Made by a program: the position numbers and the translations under genes. Shown here in pieces: positions 11,258 through 20,432 of a stretch of 64,000 bases of DNA. The notes below the pieces were generated by a model. That model saw only the letters and a list, made by a program, of their open reading frames with translations. It did not search any database and was not told the origin of the DNA. The stretch comes from Pohlia nutans (taxonomy: Eukaryota > Streptophyta > Bryopsida > Bryales > Mniaceae): the NCBI GenBank assembly GCA_022496805.1, contig CM040099.1, positions 560,501-624,500 on the forward strand, written 5' to 3'. Each line of letters begins with the position of its first letter. Within the stretch, counting starts at the first letter, position 1.

Positions 11258-12310
11258 TCATTCCTCGGTCTTGATGATCCCAGCTGCGAGCAGAATATTT
11301 TTAACCTCGTCCAAACTGAGAATAGGGGCATGGATGTACGTGTCAACTTTATAGTCCAGCTTGCAAAAGAAACGAAAGATATAGTAAAGGTGTTTGCAGT
11401 TGACGTACTGGCCACGCCTCCCAACAGCTGCAGAGTTCATGCTGGCGTAATGAGGGCACGTACATGACGGAAAATTGCACAATGTGATATTGTACAAATT
11501 ATCATCGGGCTCCACCCCGGACTGGAGCACGATGATGGCACCAAGCCCGAGATAGGGGAGTAGGTTCACGCAAAGAATATTCGCCTTGACGTTTCGTGCA
11601 CTCTCCCATTGATTGCAATGAGCTTCCGTGGGAGCCTTGGTGTTCCGACGCACGTTTTTGCCGTTTCGAGATGACGGGACTCTGTCAGCATGCAATGGCC
11701 GTGGGTGAGTCCAGAGCACCGGCTCAAACACTTTCGAGGTCGTAAAGAGGCGTCGAGGCGAAAGGGCTGTAGTGGACTGCAGACGAAAGCCGGCCTCCTG
11801 GAGCTCTAGGATCTCCGAACGCGTGAGGTTTGTACCAGAGAAGACGGGCCAAACGTCTGGGAGTTCCGGGCGATCTATGACAAAGAAGCGCTTCGGACCC
11901 ATGACACATCGTGCGATTTGGTCAGGACAGAACCAGAAATCAGCCGTCTGAGGTTTAGTCCCTTTGTACTCCGTCCTAGTCCCTTGGTAGGTTGGGGCAG
12001 CTGTAGCCTTTCCGCCCTTCACAATCAACATCTTGCACTTGTTGCCATTCCCCGCTTGCACTGCGTGACACTGCTTTCTGGACTTGTGTGACATCCTTGC
12101 AATGTGCCATTTTGAAGTGTCACAGTCAGTCTCCAACACCCTAGTTGTGAATGGAACCGGGGAAGTAGATCTTGGTGATTGCTCCGAGTTCATTCTAGCG
12201 GAGGCATATCGTGTTTGGACACGTGGATGCGAGAAGTTCACCTTGTCAGGGCGATGAGAATCTCCCTCGCAACCCACTAGCATGTCGAGCTTTCTCTTGG
12301 ACCGGGAATG
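11258..12310 (-). CDS. SWIM zinc-finger protein, 5'-truncated transposase copy ii (341 aa open)
   Basis: An uninterrupted frame runs from an ATG at 12283 to a stop at 11258. It contains WHIARMSHKSRKQCHAVQAG, then an FCPDQIARCVMGPKRFF segment, and a SWIM finger CTCPHYASMN...CKHLYYIF near the C-terminus. SWIM fingers (CxC...CxH) occur in MULE/FAR1-type transposases and bind DNA or protein. Codons upstream of the ATG (RSKRKLD) still align with copy iv, so the true N-terminus is lost. Coding homology breaks exactly at the tip of the locus C terminal block near 12310. It therefore lacks the catalytic core. It is the only copy here without stops and could be expressed as a stand-alone SWIM protein. 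Confidence 0.65.
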   Translation of the reverse strand, partial: HSRSKRKLDMLVGCEGDSHRPDKVNFSHPRVQTRYASARMNSEQSPRSTSPVPFTTRVLETDCDTSKWHIARMSHKSRKQCHAVQAGNGNKCKMLIVKGGKATAAPTYQGTRTEYKGTKPQTADFWFCPDQIARCVMGPKRFFVIDRPELPDVWPVFSGTNLTRSEILELQEAGFRLQSTTALSPRRLFTTSKVFEPVLWTHPRPLHADRVPSSRNGKNVRRNTKAPTEAHCNQWESARNVKANILCVNLLPYLGLGAIIVLQSGVEPDDNLYNITLCNFPSCTCPHYASMNSAAVGRRGQYVNCKHLYYIFRFFCKLDYKVDTYIHAPILSLDEVKNILLAAGIIKTEE

Positions 12311-12421
12311 CTAGCATGTGAGCCTGGGAGTGTGAGCCCGAGAGCGTGAGAGCGTGAGAGCCTAGAAAAATTTCAGTTTTTTTGAAGTTTTTTCAAAATG
12401 ACCTATAACCGTGGGATCAAT
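12290..12421 (-). other. Type-1 terminal block of locus C (inverted)
   Basis: Read on the minus strand it has CCCACGGTTATAGGTC, a T-rich stretch, CTAGGCTCTCACGCTCTCAC subrepeats, and ends at GCTAGCATTCCCG. Locus B ends with the same tip (CTAGCATTCCCG, 33306). The flanks differ: here it joins SWIM copy ii coding sequence, there it joins satellite. Confidence 0.75.
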
Positions 12422-12738
12422 ATTTATGGAATTTTTTGTGTATCTGGACTGTAATGTAAAATGTAATTATTTCACATTCTACATCTGAGCAAATTTTTTA
12501 TTAAAATTTGATGATTTAGGGATTAGGGGTTTTGAGATCAAATATGGAAAAACAAAACATGAACAATACAGTTAACAAATCAATGAGGTTTGAGAATAAA
12601 TGGATTAGCAGTGTGAAGTATAACACGGATGTCAAGAATCAAGATTAGTGGCCCTTTTAGTCGCACTACATGTATCATAACAAAAGTAGTACAAAGATGT
12701 GGAGAAGACATCAAAGTTCCTCTAAGTCATCAATAGAA

Positions 12739-13368
12739 TTAATTACTGGTACTAGTAGACCTTGTGCAAGAGCTAGATGTAGAGCGTAGAGGTGAACTAA
12801 AACCATCACATTCAGACTCTTTAGCCTCAACATCAAAGTATACTAGTGCGTCCGAGTTCAACACCTTTGGCTTTAGAATGTGATCTCTAATACCTTGACT
12901 TGTAAGAGCCTGTGCAACAGGCTCAATGTAGACTAGCAAATGAAATGTTTTGGGAGGGCTCTTCAAAAACTCTGGCCTCGCAAAAAGTGGCCTCTATACT
13001 GTAGAATTCGCGGTCTTCATTTTTCTGCACAGAAAGAAACAAATGGACATGAGAACAAGGTGATGAAGAGTCTATCAAACAAAGTAGAAATTGTCCTGAT
13101 TGAATTCAAATTTACTTATTGAATCGAGATTTTTTCAACGTTCGAACGACCGCTAACGGAACAAGGTGTGGATCCTCTAATGTAGATGATGATGCAACAA
13201 TTGCCTCGGGTTCAGGTTTGCGGGCTTGTCGCATAGACAAAAGCGGTCCATCAAATACATCTTGGCCCTCTTCGAGTGCATCAATGTGGCGTTCCACGCA
13301 GCGACATGCCAACAACGAAGCACATGATTGAATGCCCACAAAATAAATTATGAATACTAAGAATGAGA
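12739..13368 (-). pseudogene. Locus C: 3' fragment of a methylase-like gene
   Basis: Two exons match the last two exons of locus B. The first (13368-13112) encodes ASLLACRCVERHIDALEEG, matching ASLLACRRVQRHIVALEDD of locus B. The second (about 13018-12739) has SPPKTFHLLVYIEPVAQAL and KPKVLNSDALVYFDVEA. The splice acceptor before the first exon is destroyed, and the second exon has an in-frame TAG where locus B has a His codon. All upstream exons are missing and a satellite begins at about 13400. It is a dead fragment. Confidence 0.8.
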
Positions 13369-13399
13369 AAATGAATGAGAACTTACAAGATTTAGATAG

Positions 13400-14040
13400 T
13401 GGCAAGGTAATGCGAGCGCTTTTGCCACAGTGGCGCGTAATGCGAGCACTTGGCCATCGAGAGCGTTAGAAGAGAGAAGAGCTGGATCCAGACACCACGA
13501 GCAAATGAGAGTGACGCGCTGGCACCCGAGGGCAAACCCAGCAACAACAAAACCATGATCACTACCTTGATTACTAAGGGACTCGCCTTGCCATAGCTGC
13601 ATGTAATGCGAGCACTGGGCCATCGAATGCGTAGATAAGTACAAGAGGTGGACCCAGAAACACCACGACTAATGGAGAGTGACACCACGAGCCAGTACAC
13701 CACGAGCACACCACGACAATAATACGCGCATGCAACAAGCTAATGCGCTGGTACTCGCACCAGCAAAACCATGATCCCATCTCGACAATCAAGGGACTGG
13801 CCTCGCCACAATGACTACAAAATGCGAGCACTGGGCCATCGAATGCGTAGTAAAATACCCGAGCAGGACTAAAAAACACCACGAGCCAGCACGCCACGAG
13901 CAATGGCATGACACCACGAGCATGACACGAGCCAACTCACTGCCCCATGTACGAAAGCATCAGCCCCAACGGCAATCCTAGCACTCCCAAAATGGTAATC
14001 CCCAACTCGTCCATTAAGGGACACGCCTCGCCACAGTGGC
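13400..14040. repeat. Satellite of about 165-220 bp, three units
   Basis: The motif TAATGCGAGCACTGGGCCAT, with variants, recurs at about 13437, 13602 and 13820, preceded by CTCGCCACA-type sequence. Units carry CACCACGAGC runs. Minus-strand frames across it are repeat artefacts. It abuts locus C on one side and a type-2-like block on the other. Confidence 0.7.
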
Positions 14041-14270
14041 GGACGACACTTCTATGTGAGCGCAGAGCGGAGAGCGGAGAGCAGAGAGCGCAAATTTGGA
14101 GAGCGTAGAGCGGGCAACAATTAAAAATAGTAATATTTTTAGTAATTTTAAGCTAATTTTTTGAAAGATTCGAATATTCCAAAGAATATTTGAGATTCCT
14201 GTTAATAATAGTATATTTTTTTGACCCATTACCCTGGAAATGAGGTCCACAAAAAACAACCACTTTTTTT
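14041..14270 (-). other. Type-2-like terminal block downstream of SWIM copy iv
   Basis: On the minus strand it has GGGTAATGGGTCAAAAAAAT, ATACTATTATTAACAGG, then GCTCTACGCTCTCC and CTGCTCTCCGCTCTCC subrepeats. This parallels the GGGTACC...TTACTATTATTAGTA...GCTCTCC order of the other type-2 blocks but is more diverged. Between it and the gene at 14629 lies AT-rich sequence without a recognised feature. Confidence 0.5.
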
Positions 14271-14572
14271 TTGGTACACTTTTGATTGAATTTAATTACT
14301 TAAAATAGACACATAAATAGATAATTGAGAAATAAAGGTTAAGTATAAAATCAAAGCAAATGAAGAAGTCAAGAAAGGTTTCAATGAGTAAACAAGATTG
14401 ATGCTATTGAAGACTAAGTGAATAAAAGGACAAGGCACAAGAGGCGAAGCACGTAGTTGTGGCATTCTTAACTCATAAATTTTGTTTTTGTTCTAGCTAC
14501 TTGTTGATTTGATTCCTACAACTTGGACAGTAGCAATAATTCATTGTAGTAGACAAAGTTGTCACGACTCAA

Positions 14573-14580
14573 TATATAAG
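14573..14580 (+). promoter_or_regulatory. Probable TATA box
   Basis: TATATAAG lies 49 bp upstream of the ATG at 14629. It would place the start of transcription around 14605, which is normal plant spacing. Confidence 0.5.
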
Positions 14581-14628
14581 GACGTCCTAACACTCAAACA
14601 CAACAAGAATGTAGTCAAGTAGTCTGCG

Positions 14629-15162
14629 ATGGGAGATGAGAGATGCATGTTTGACGGCCTAGGATGGGATGAGGAGATAGTAAGTTTAGAAGATCCCCAT
14701 ATTCCATTTAATCCATTGCCGGAATGTGAGAGGAATGAGAAAAGTGCTGCAGAACGATATTGTCATGAATATGTGATGACACTCTTCTCACAATCCACGC
14801 AAGCTTGGAAGTGGAGGGTGGAGCAAGACGAGCGGCAACGATCTGCGGACAAATTGAGGAAGGAAGATGTGGTGGCAAGAGAAGTAGATGCAGTGGAGGA
14901 AAGAGAAGAGGTGGAGGATGAGGACAACACGGTTGAAAATCAAGAAGAGGTCACGGAGGCAGTGGATTCTTCACAACCATTGTCATTCTGTGAGAGCATG
15001 CGAGGGTTATCACCACATCCCTTGCCATTTGGAAAACGGATGAAGGACCGAACCATTAGCTATGTAGATTTACTTCGGCCCAATCTAGTAAGCACGCCTA
15101 AATCAAACGGGGAACATGCAGCAAGTGCTTCAAGGAGATGGGGACGTCGGAGGTGTAGTTAA
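14629..15162 (+). CDS. Hypothetical acidic coiled-coil protein, 177 aa
   Basis: This single-exon frame runs from ATG to TAG and is preceded by a good TATA box. The protein has a Pro-rich N-terminus (DPHIPFNPLPE), then a charged helical region (EQDERQRSADKLRKEDVV followed by a Glu-rich run) likely to form a coiled coil, and a basic C-terminus (ASRRWGRRRCS). I do not recognise the family. It lies antisense and adjacent to SWIM copy iv, so it may be an accessory gene of that element or a host gene. Confidence 0.5.
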   Translation: MGDERCMFDGLGWDEEIVSLEDPHIPFNPLPECERNEKSAAERYCHEYVMTLFSQSTQAWKWRVEQDERQRSADKLRKEDVVAREVDAVEEREEVEDEDNTVENQEEVTEAVDSSQPLSFCESMRGLSPHPLPFGKRMKDRTISYVDLLRPNLVSTPKSNGEHAASASRRWGRRRCS

Positions 15163-15375
15163 AAAGCGGGAAGTCTAGAGTTGGACGGTGTGAGAGACAT
15201 GCAAGAATTATTGTACTGCAATGATTGGACAAGAATAAAGATTGATCATTGAATATGGTTTGTATTATTTGTAGAGTGTAGAAGTACATATTTATAAGTG
15301 ATAGAGCAAGTACACACGTGGTCAACAAACAACTACGTCCATTAGGGACAAAGTATTCCTAAGCCGGGAACAAGT

Positions 15376-17265
15376 CTAGGTGGTAGAATGTGTCAAAAGG
15401 CCACCTTCGAGGATGAGCTTGACCTCGTTGAAACTAAAGGTTTGGGCGTGTATGAACAGGTTAACTTCAAGATCTAAGTTAGAAACCATAACAAATATGT
15501 TGTACAAATGCTTACAATTCAGATAGGAATTGCGCCTGCTCCTGAACTTGATAATCATATCTTTGAAGGCCGCGCAAGTACACTCTGGGTGAGAACTCAC
15601 CGTCACTTGGTAAATGGCATATGTAGGAGGAGGTTTGGACTGCAACAGGATAACACAACCGAATCCTGGGTGGAAGATTATGGTCAACTTCAAAACGGTT
15701 CCGTGCATGACTCGAGCAGATCCAACATTCTGCTTGTGTTTTATCAAGGGTCCAGTGCCAGAGCGTCGAGTAGCTTTGGATTTCCTCGTGGGAGGAATGT
15801 AGTCAGGGTTGTCGGGAATTCGAACTCTTAACAAGTCGAGTGGGTGAGCAAAATTGTTGAAGAGTCAAGTGGGAGTGACACGCTCCTTAGGGGGAAGTTG
15901 GAATCCTGCATTCTCAAGGGCCATGATCTTCGAGTGAGTGAGTTTAGTACCAACCATGACAGGCCACACGGGAGGAATTGGGGGCTTGCCTTGGGTGTCT
16001 GAAAATGGAACAACCCACTTACGACGGAATCCTTTCACACAACGCTCGATGTCGTCTGGACAAAAAAAGAACTTCGTAGGTTCTCGTTTTTGCATTGTGT
16101 AAAAATCCCAGACTCCAAAGTATGCTGGGCAAGGGACACTCCGATTGTTGGTGACGAGCTTTGCCGTGCATTTCTTCCTAGTACCCGCATGCATAGCCCA
16201 ATAAGACTTGCCGGAATTGTAAGGAAGACGGGCTATATGCCAAAGCAACTCGTCAACCTTGGTCTCTTGAACAACGGTGACTCGGCGGAAATCAAGCCCG
16301 GACGGTGGAGGCGCCTGAACTTCTTGCACGTCTGGGAAAGACTCTTCGACAATTGTAGGTAGAATTACGGGATTAGATCTAGTGAGTCTCTTACCGGGAC
16401 GGGTGCGAGAAAAGTTGATGGTGTCGGGGCGGTGTGTCTCATCATCTGCACCAATAGGATTATCGGGCCTACGCTTCTGCGATCCAAATACCTCGGCGCC
16501 CTCGAGGTGTGGATTGTGAGTGCAGAATTCCTCGCCTCCGGCCATGTCCAACAAGACCTTTTGCAGCACAGTAGGATCACCGGTGCGCTCGGCACGTCGT
16601 TGGACGCTACGAAGTTTCAGTTCCTCCTTGCTAGGACCGTCGCCACCATTGCCCCCCTTGAGGAATTGATAGTAGGCCACCACTTGCAAGAATGCTTGGA
16701 TGTAGTCATCCACGGTGGCAACATACAAATCGCCGCCCTTGTTGCCTAACGCTTGAAGCCACTTGTTGTGGACGGACTCAGCAAGATTGCACGAGGGCAT
16801 TTGAGCAAAGTCCGACTCCGATATGTCATCCTCCTGTTCAAAGAAAATAGAGAAGTGTGAAAATCTGAATATGTCAAAGAAGTGAAGAACTTACAAGACC
16901 AACGAAGCAAAAGACTAACCAGTTCCATGAAGCCACTCCACTGAAGATATCGGAAATGCCAAAACGCAAGCCAGAGATCAAGATGTGGCAATCCATCGTC
17001 GGAGGTACAATTTGATGAGCTCCACCAAGCTTTGATGGCACAATATCGTGTCTCTGCCTCTAGCATTGACGAGGCGTTGCGATACTGGAGGCAGAAATGC
17101 TTGTGTTGTTCCTGCAAATCGTGCTTGATATATTGTTTGGTGTGCTTCTCCAATGATTGTTTCCAATGGAAGAAGCACGTCCTCTTGCGGCCCTCCAATA
17201 TAATCTTGGGATCTGCGGACTCGTAGACGACACGCACGACGTTCCAGTTGGCTTGCGCACTATCG
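15376..17265 (-). pseudogene. SWIM-MULE transposase family, C-terminal half (copy iv)
   Basis: The minus strand encodes the C-terminal half of the transposase family. NWNVVRVVYES and FFHWKQSLEKHTKQYI are followed by DDGLPHLDLWLAFWHFR. After a clean intron (16917-16841) come CNLAESVHNKWLQALGNKGG, a long linker with LLWHIARLPYNSGKS and FFFCPDDIERC, and a SWIM finger CTCAAF...CKHLYNIF. One in-frame TGA at about 15868 interrupts it where copy ii is open. The N-terminal zinc finger and catalytic core are missing. An N-terminal fragment of the same family in the same orientation lies at 36427-37400, beyond locus B, so both may be parts of one gene split by insertion. Confidence 0.75.
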
Positions 17266-17939
17266 GCCATGGGTAGTTCGCTTGCGCACTTTCGCATTGG
17301 GTAGTTAGAAGGTGAAACCCTAAGACACAAGTCTTATGGACTTGGCAAGTTTAGAGACGACCGTCTACTTGAGTGTGGAGGGAGTTGTGGTGTTAGAGTG
17401 CAGAAATTAGGTCTAAAGAGAGGCATTGAGAAGCACACATAAAGGAAACAAGGAAGAGGACAATGAGTGCAACTGAATTGGGGAGGAAGGAGATAGTAAG
17501 TGTGACTAAACAAACGAAGAATAAGGAGTTGTCTAAGAAGGCTGTCGTCGCAAAGGAGAGTGAACGAGTGAAGAAAAGCAAGAAGCGAGAAAGAACAAAG
17601 TTCACCAATTCAAAGCAGAAGAATAAGAAGAAGCTCACGAAGGGAGTGCCAAGCATTGAGGGACAAGGGACTCCAGCAAATTTGAGCGAGAGTGAAAACG
17701 AGGAAGAGGGAGGAAGTTGGAGAGGGAGGCGTAAGGTTCGATCGCTGCATCTTGATTCAATAGTCGACGTGGAAGACGCAAGCAAGGCGTCGAAGACTTC
17801 TGCAGCAACGATTGAGCACCACGAAATAGAGACACCAAACCAAACAGAAGAAATTGTGGAAATTGTAAGTCTAACACCATTTGAATTAACCTTGTTAAAA
17901 CCCATGTAGGGAGTGACCATGGATCTTGTCGCAACACAA

Positions 17940-18375
17940 AACTCCATGGTGGCCAACCCCACGAATCCGTAGAATTAGACACCATAGACTTTATTTTCTA
18001 CGGAGAACTCCACAGTGGCCAACTCCATTGATCCGTGGGATTAGCCACCATGGAAATTTCTTCTACTGCAAACTCCACGGAGGCCATTCCCACGGATCCA
18101 CGGGGTTAGCCACCATGGTGTTCTCTTCAACTCAAAATTCATCGAGGCTAACCCCACGGATCCGTGGGATTAGCCACTATAGATTTTCTTTCAACACAAA
18201 ACTCTATGGTGGCCAATCCCACGGAATCCATGGGATTAGCTACCATGGAGTTTTGTGTAGAGAGAAACTCTATGGTGGCCAATCCCACGGAATCCCTAAG
18301 ATTAGCTACCATGGAGATTTGTGTAGAGAGAAACTCCATCGTGGCCAATCCCACAGAATCCATACCTCTAATATC
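17940..18375. repeat. P2 array: seven palindromic units, about 65-bp period
   Basis: Units begin near 17940, 18006, 18070, 18135, 18199, 18266 and 18331. Each holds an approximately 48-bp palindrome: CTCCATGGTGGCCAA, a centre like CCCACGGATCCGTGGG, then TTAGCCACCATGGAG. The palindromes are separated by about 17 bp of A/T-rich linker such as TTTTGTGTAGAGAG. The array fills intron 1 of locus B. Transcribed, it would form a row of hairpins; as DNA it could be a set of dimeric binding sites. Frames across it are artefacts. Confidence 0.85.
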
Positions 18376-19350
18376 CTTTTCTTTGGGACCTTGTTTCAGC
18401 ACGACATTGCTGCTGCTCGTGATTTAGCTGTGCTTGTTTATCGTGAGGAGACCAAACCAGAAGATGTGACTTGGGAAGGCATTGCGGCTGCAATGAAGAT
18501 GGGCATCAAGGAAAGGACTTCAAAACTAATTGTTAAGTTAGGGAAGATGACAGCTGTGGCGAATCCAGCGCACGGTCCAGAGTTTCTACAAGAGGTATAC
18601 ATCAATTCATTTCTTTCATTTTTACTTAAAGTTGCTTGTATTTCTGTTGCTCACGGTTTGATTTTCACTTCTTTTTTCAGATTGAGAGGCATTGGACTAT
18701 GAATGCCTCGCAGTTGGAGCTCACTTTGGACAAGCTTCAGATCATTGCTACAACAGTTGGTCCTCCTCACCACAAGCTCTGATGGCTGAAGTGGTAGAAC
18801 TCCTCTGTGCACACACGAGAGGCAGTTCGTTTTCCTTTGAGGCCAATTAACGCTGTGGACCTCAATTCCTTTATTCTGAAGGCCGCCTGGTGGGGAGGGG
18901 TGAGTTTCTCTATCAATATTGATTTAGTTTGTTTACATTCTGTCTCTACTATCATACTTTGTAATTTTATTGTTTTAATTTCATAACTATATTTTCTGTA
19001 GATTGAGGACTGCGCCGTGGAGTTGTTTCAAACTATTGTCCACAAAGACAATGTTCCTTTGAACATGGATGTCCCAGCAGAGCCCAAGACACTTTCCCAA
19101 TTCATAGAGTATTGGCGAGTGAAGATTTGGGACAAGGCATTTGTTAACATTTTCAAGGGGGCTGAAGCCTTCAAGAAATCAATTGCCTTCAAGGACTTCA
19201 AGGGTTCTGATCTCGTGGTCAAACGTGTAGTCTACAGGTATTTTTGCTTTTTGTCTAACTTGGTTTTAAGGTAAACCGTTACTTTTGTAAAGTTACACAT
19301 AATATTGCATCAAATGATAATACTAATTGCTCAGTATTGTATGGCTACAG

Positions 19351-19607
19351 TATTGAGGTAATTGATGTACGGTAGTATTGCTAGGAGCCAAAGAGGTTCG
19401 GGTGCTAAATAATGGTGTGTGGGAAGAGGGGTTAGGCATGGGCTGATCTCTAGAGTGTCCTTGTGATGAGTTATCCCATATGGTTTGTCCATGGTGACCC
19501 CCTAGTGTACACTACTTAAGGTAGAAGGCCTTTGAGTAAAGATCATCTCTTTCTACGCATTCCTTGTGTGTGTGTGTGCCTTGTGCTCTCATCTCTTACC
19601 TTCAATA
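19351..19607 (+). repeat. Left LTR of outer copia
   Basis: This LTR is 257 bp, has the termini TATTGA/TCAATA and contains a short TG microsatellite near 19566. It differs from the right LTR by a single C/T. Confidence 0.95.
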
Positions 19608-19621
19608 GGTTATGGGCCCAC
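19608..19621 (+). other. Half-tRNA primer binding site of outer copia
   Basis: GGTTATGGGCCCAC directly follows the LTR. It is complementary to the anticodon stem-loop of initiator tRNA-Met rather than to its 3' end. This is the half-tRNA priming known from Drosophila copia. Confidence 0.8.
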
Positions 19622-20432
19622 TCATGTGTGTTGCATGAGTCTTTGATTGCATTGAGGCAATTAGTTCGAGGTCGTTGCGGAAGGGGTTGATTTGGAGCTT
19701 TTGAGAGCATTTTGGAGCGTTTTGGAGGAGTCTTCTCTCTTGGAGGTGTGCACGGGCTGAAGTTACACGTGGGAGCACTCTTCTTGGTCGATCTCTTCCT
19801 TTGGATTTCCAAGTTTTTCATTCGAAGCCTCTTTTGTAAGTGGAACATCGTTTCGTTCAATTTGATGCACTTGTGGTCATACAAGTGATTTGTGAGGTGT
19901 TGAGGCTCTAAGGGAGGGTCTATGGTCTGATCTAAGTGATTGGGCACTTGCATTGAGGTGTTGCATGTGTTTCATAGCCTTGGAGTGCTCAAATTTTCAT
20001 TTGGGGTTACTTTATGCACTTGGGCACACAAAGGTGCGGTTTTGAGCAATTTCAATGCATTTAGGGTTTCAAGGGGCTTACGTGAGTCCATGAGCATTGA
20101 TATAGTGCTATTGAGGGACACAAAGGTGTCGATTACGTGCATTGAGTGATTGGAAATACTAAGGTGTTGATTTGGGTCAATCGGAGTAGTGGGAGCTCCA
20201 TTGAGTGATTTGAGGTGTTTTGGTTAACATCTTTGCAATTTGGGTGAGCTACCTTCGTATTTGAGTGTTGGAAGGTGTGTGTGGAGCACAAAGGTGCTGA
20301 TTTGTTGTTTAGGGTTGAACTAGAGGCATCGGAAGCACAAAGGTGCTACTTTCTATCAAAAAATCATAAAACAAGTGTGGTTATTGAGTTTGAGGATTTA
20401 ATTGAGTGAGGAGGCATTCGTGAGTGAAAATC

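Noticed and set aside
8690..12421. Helitron ends
   Set aside because: The tips contain CTAGC and small palindromes, but I see no TC 5' end, no CTRR 3' end with the usual hairpin distance, and no Rep/helicase gene.
8950..19515. Shared sequence TCCATGGTGACCCCC between the 480-bp satellite and the copia LTR
   Set aside because: Fifteen bases without flanking similarity; probably chance.
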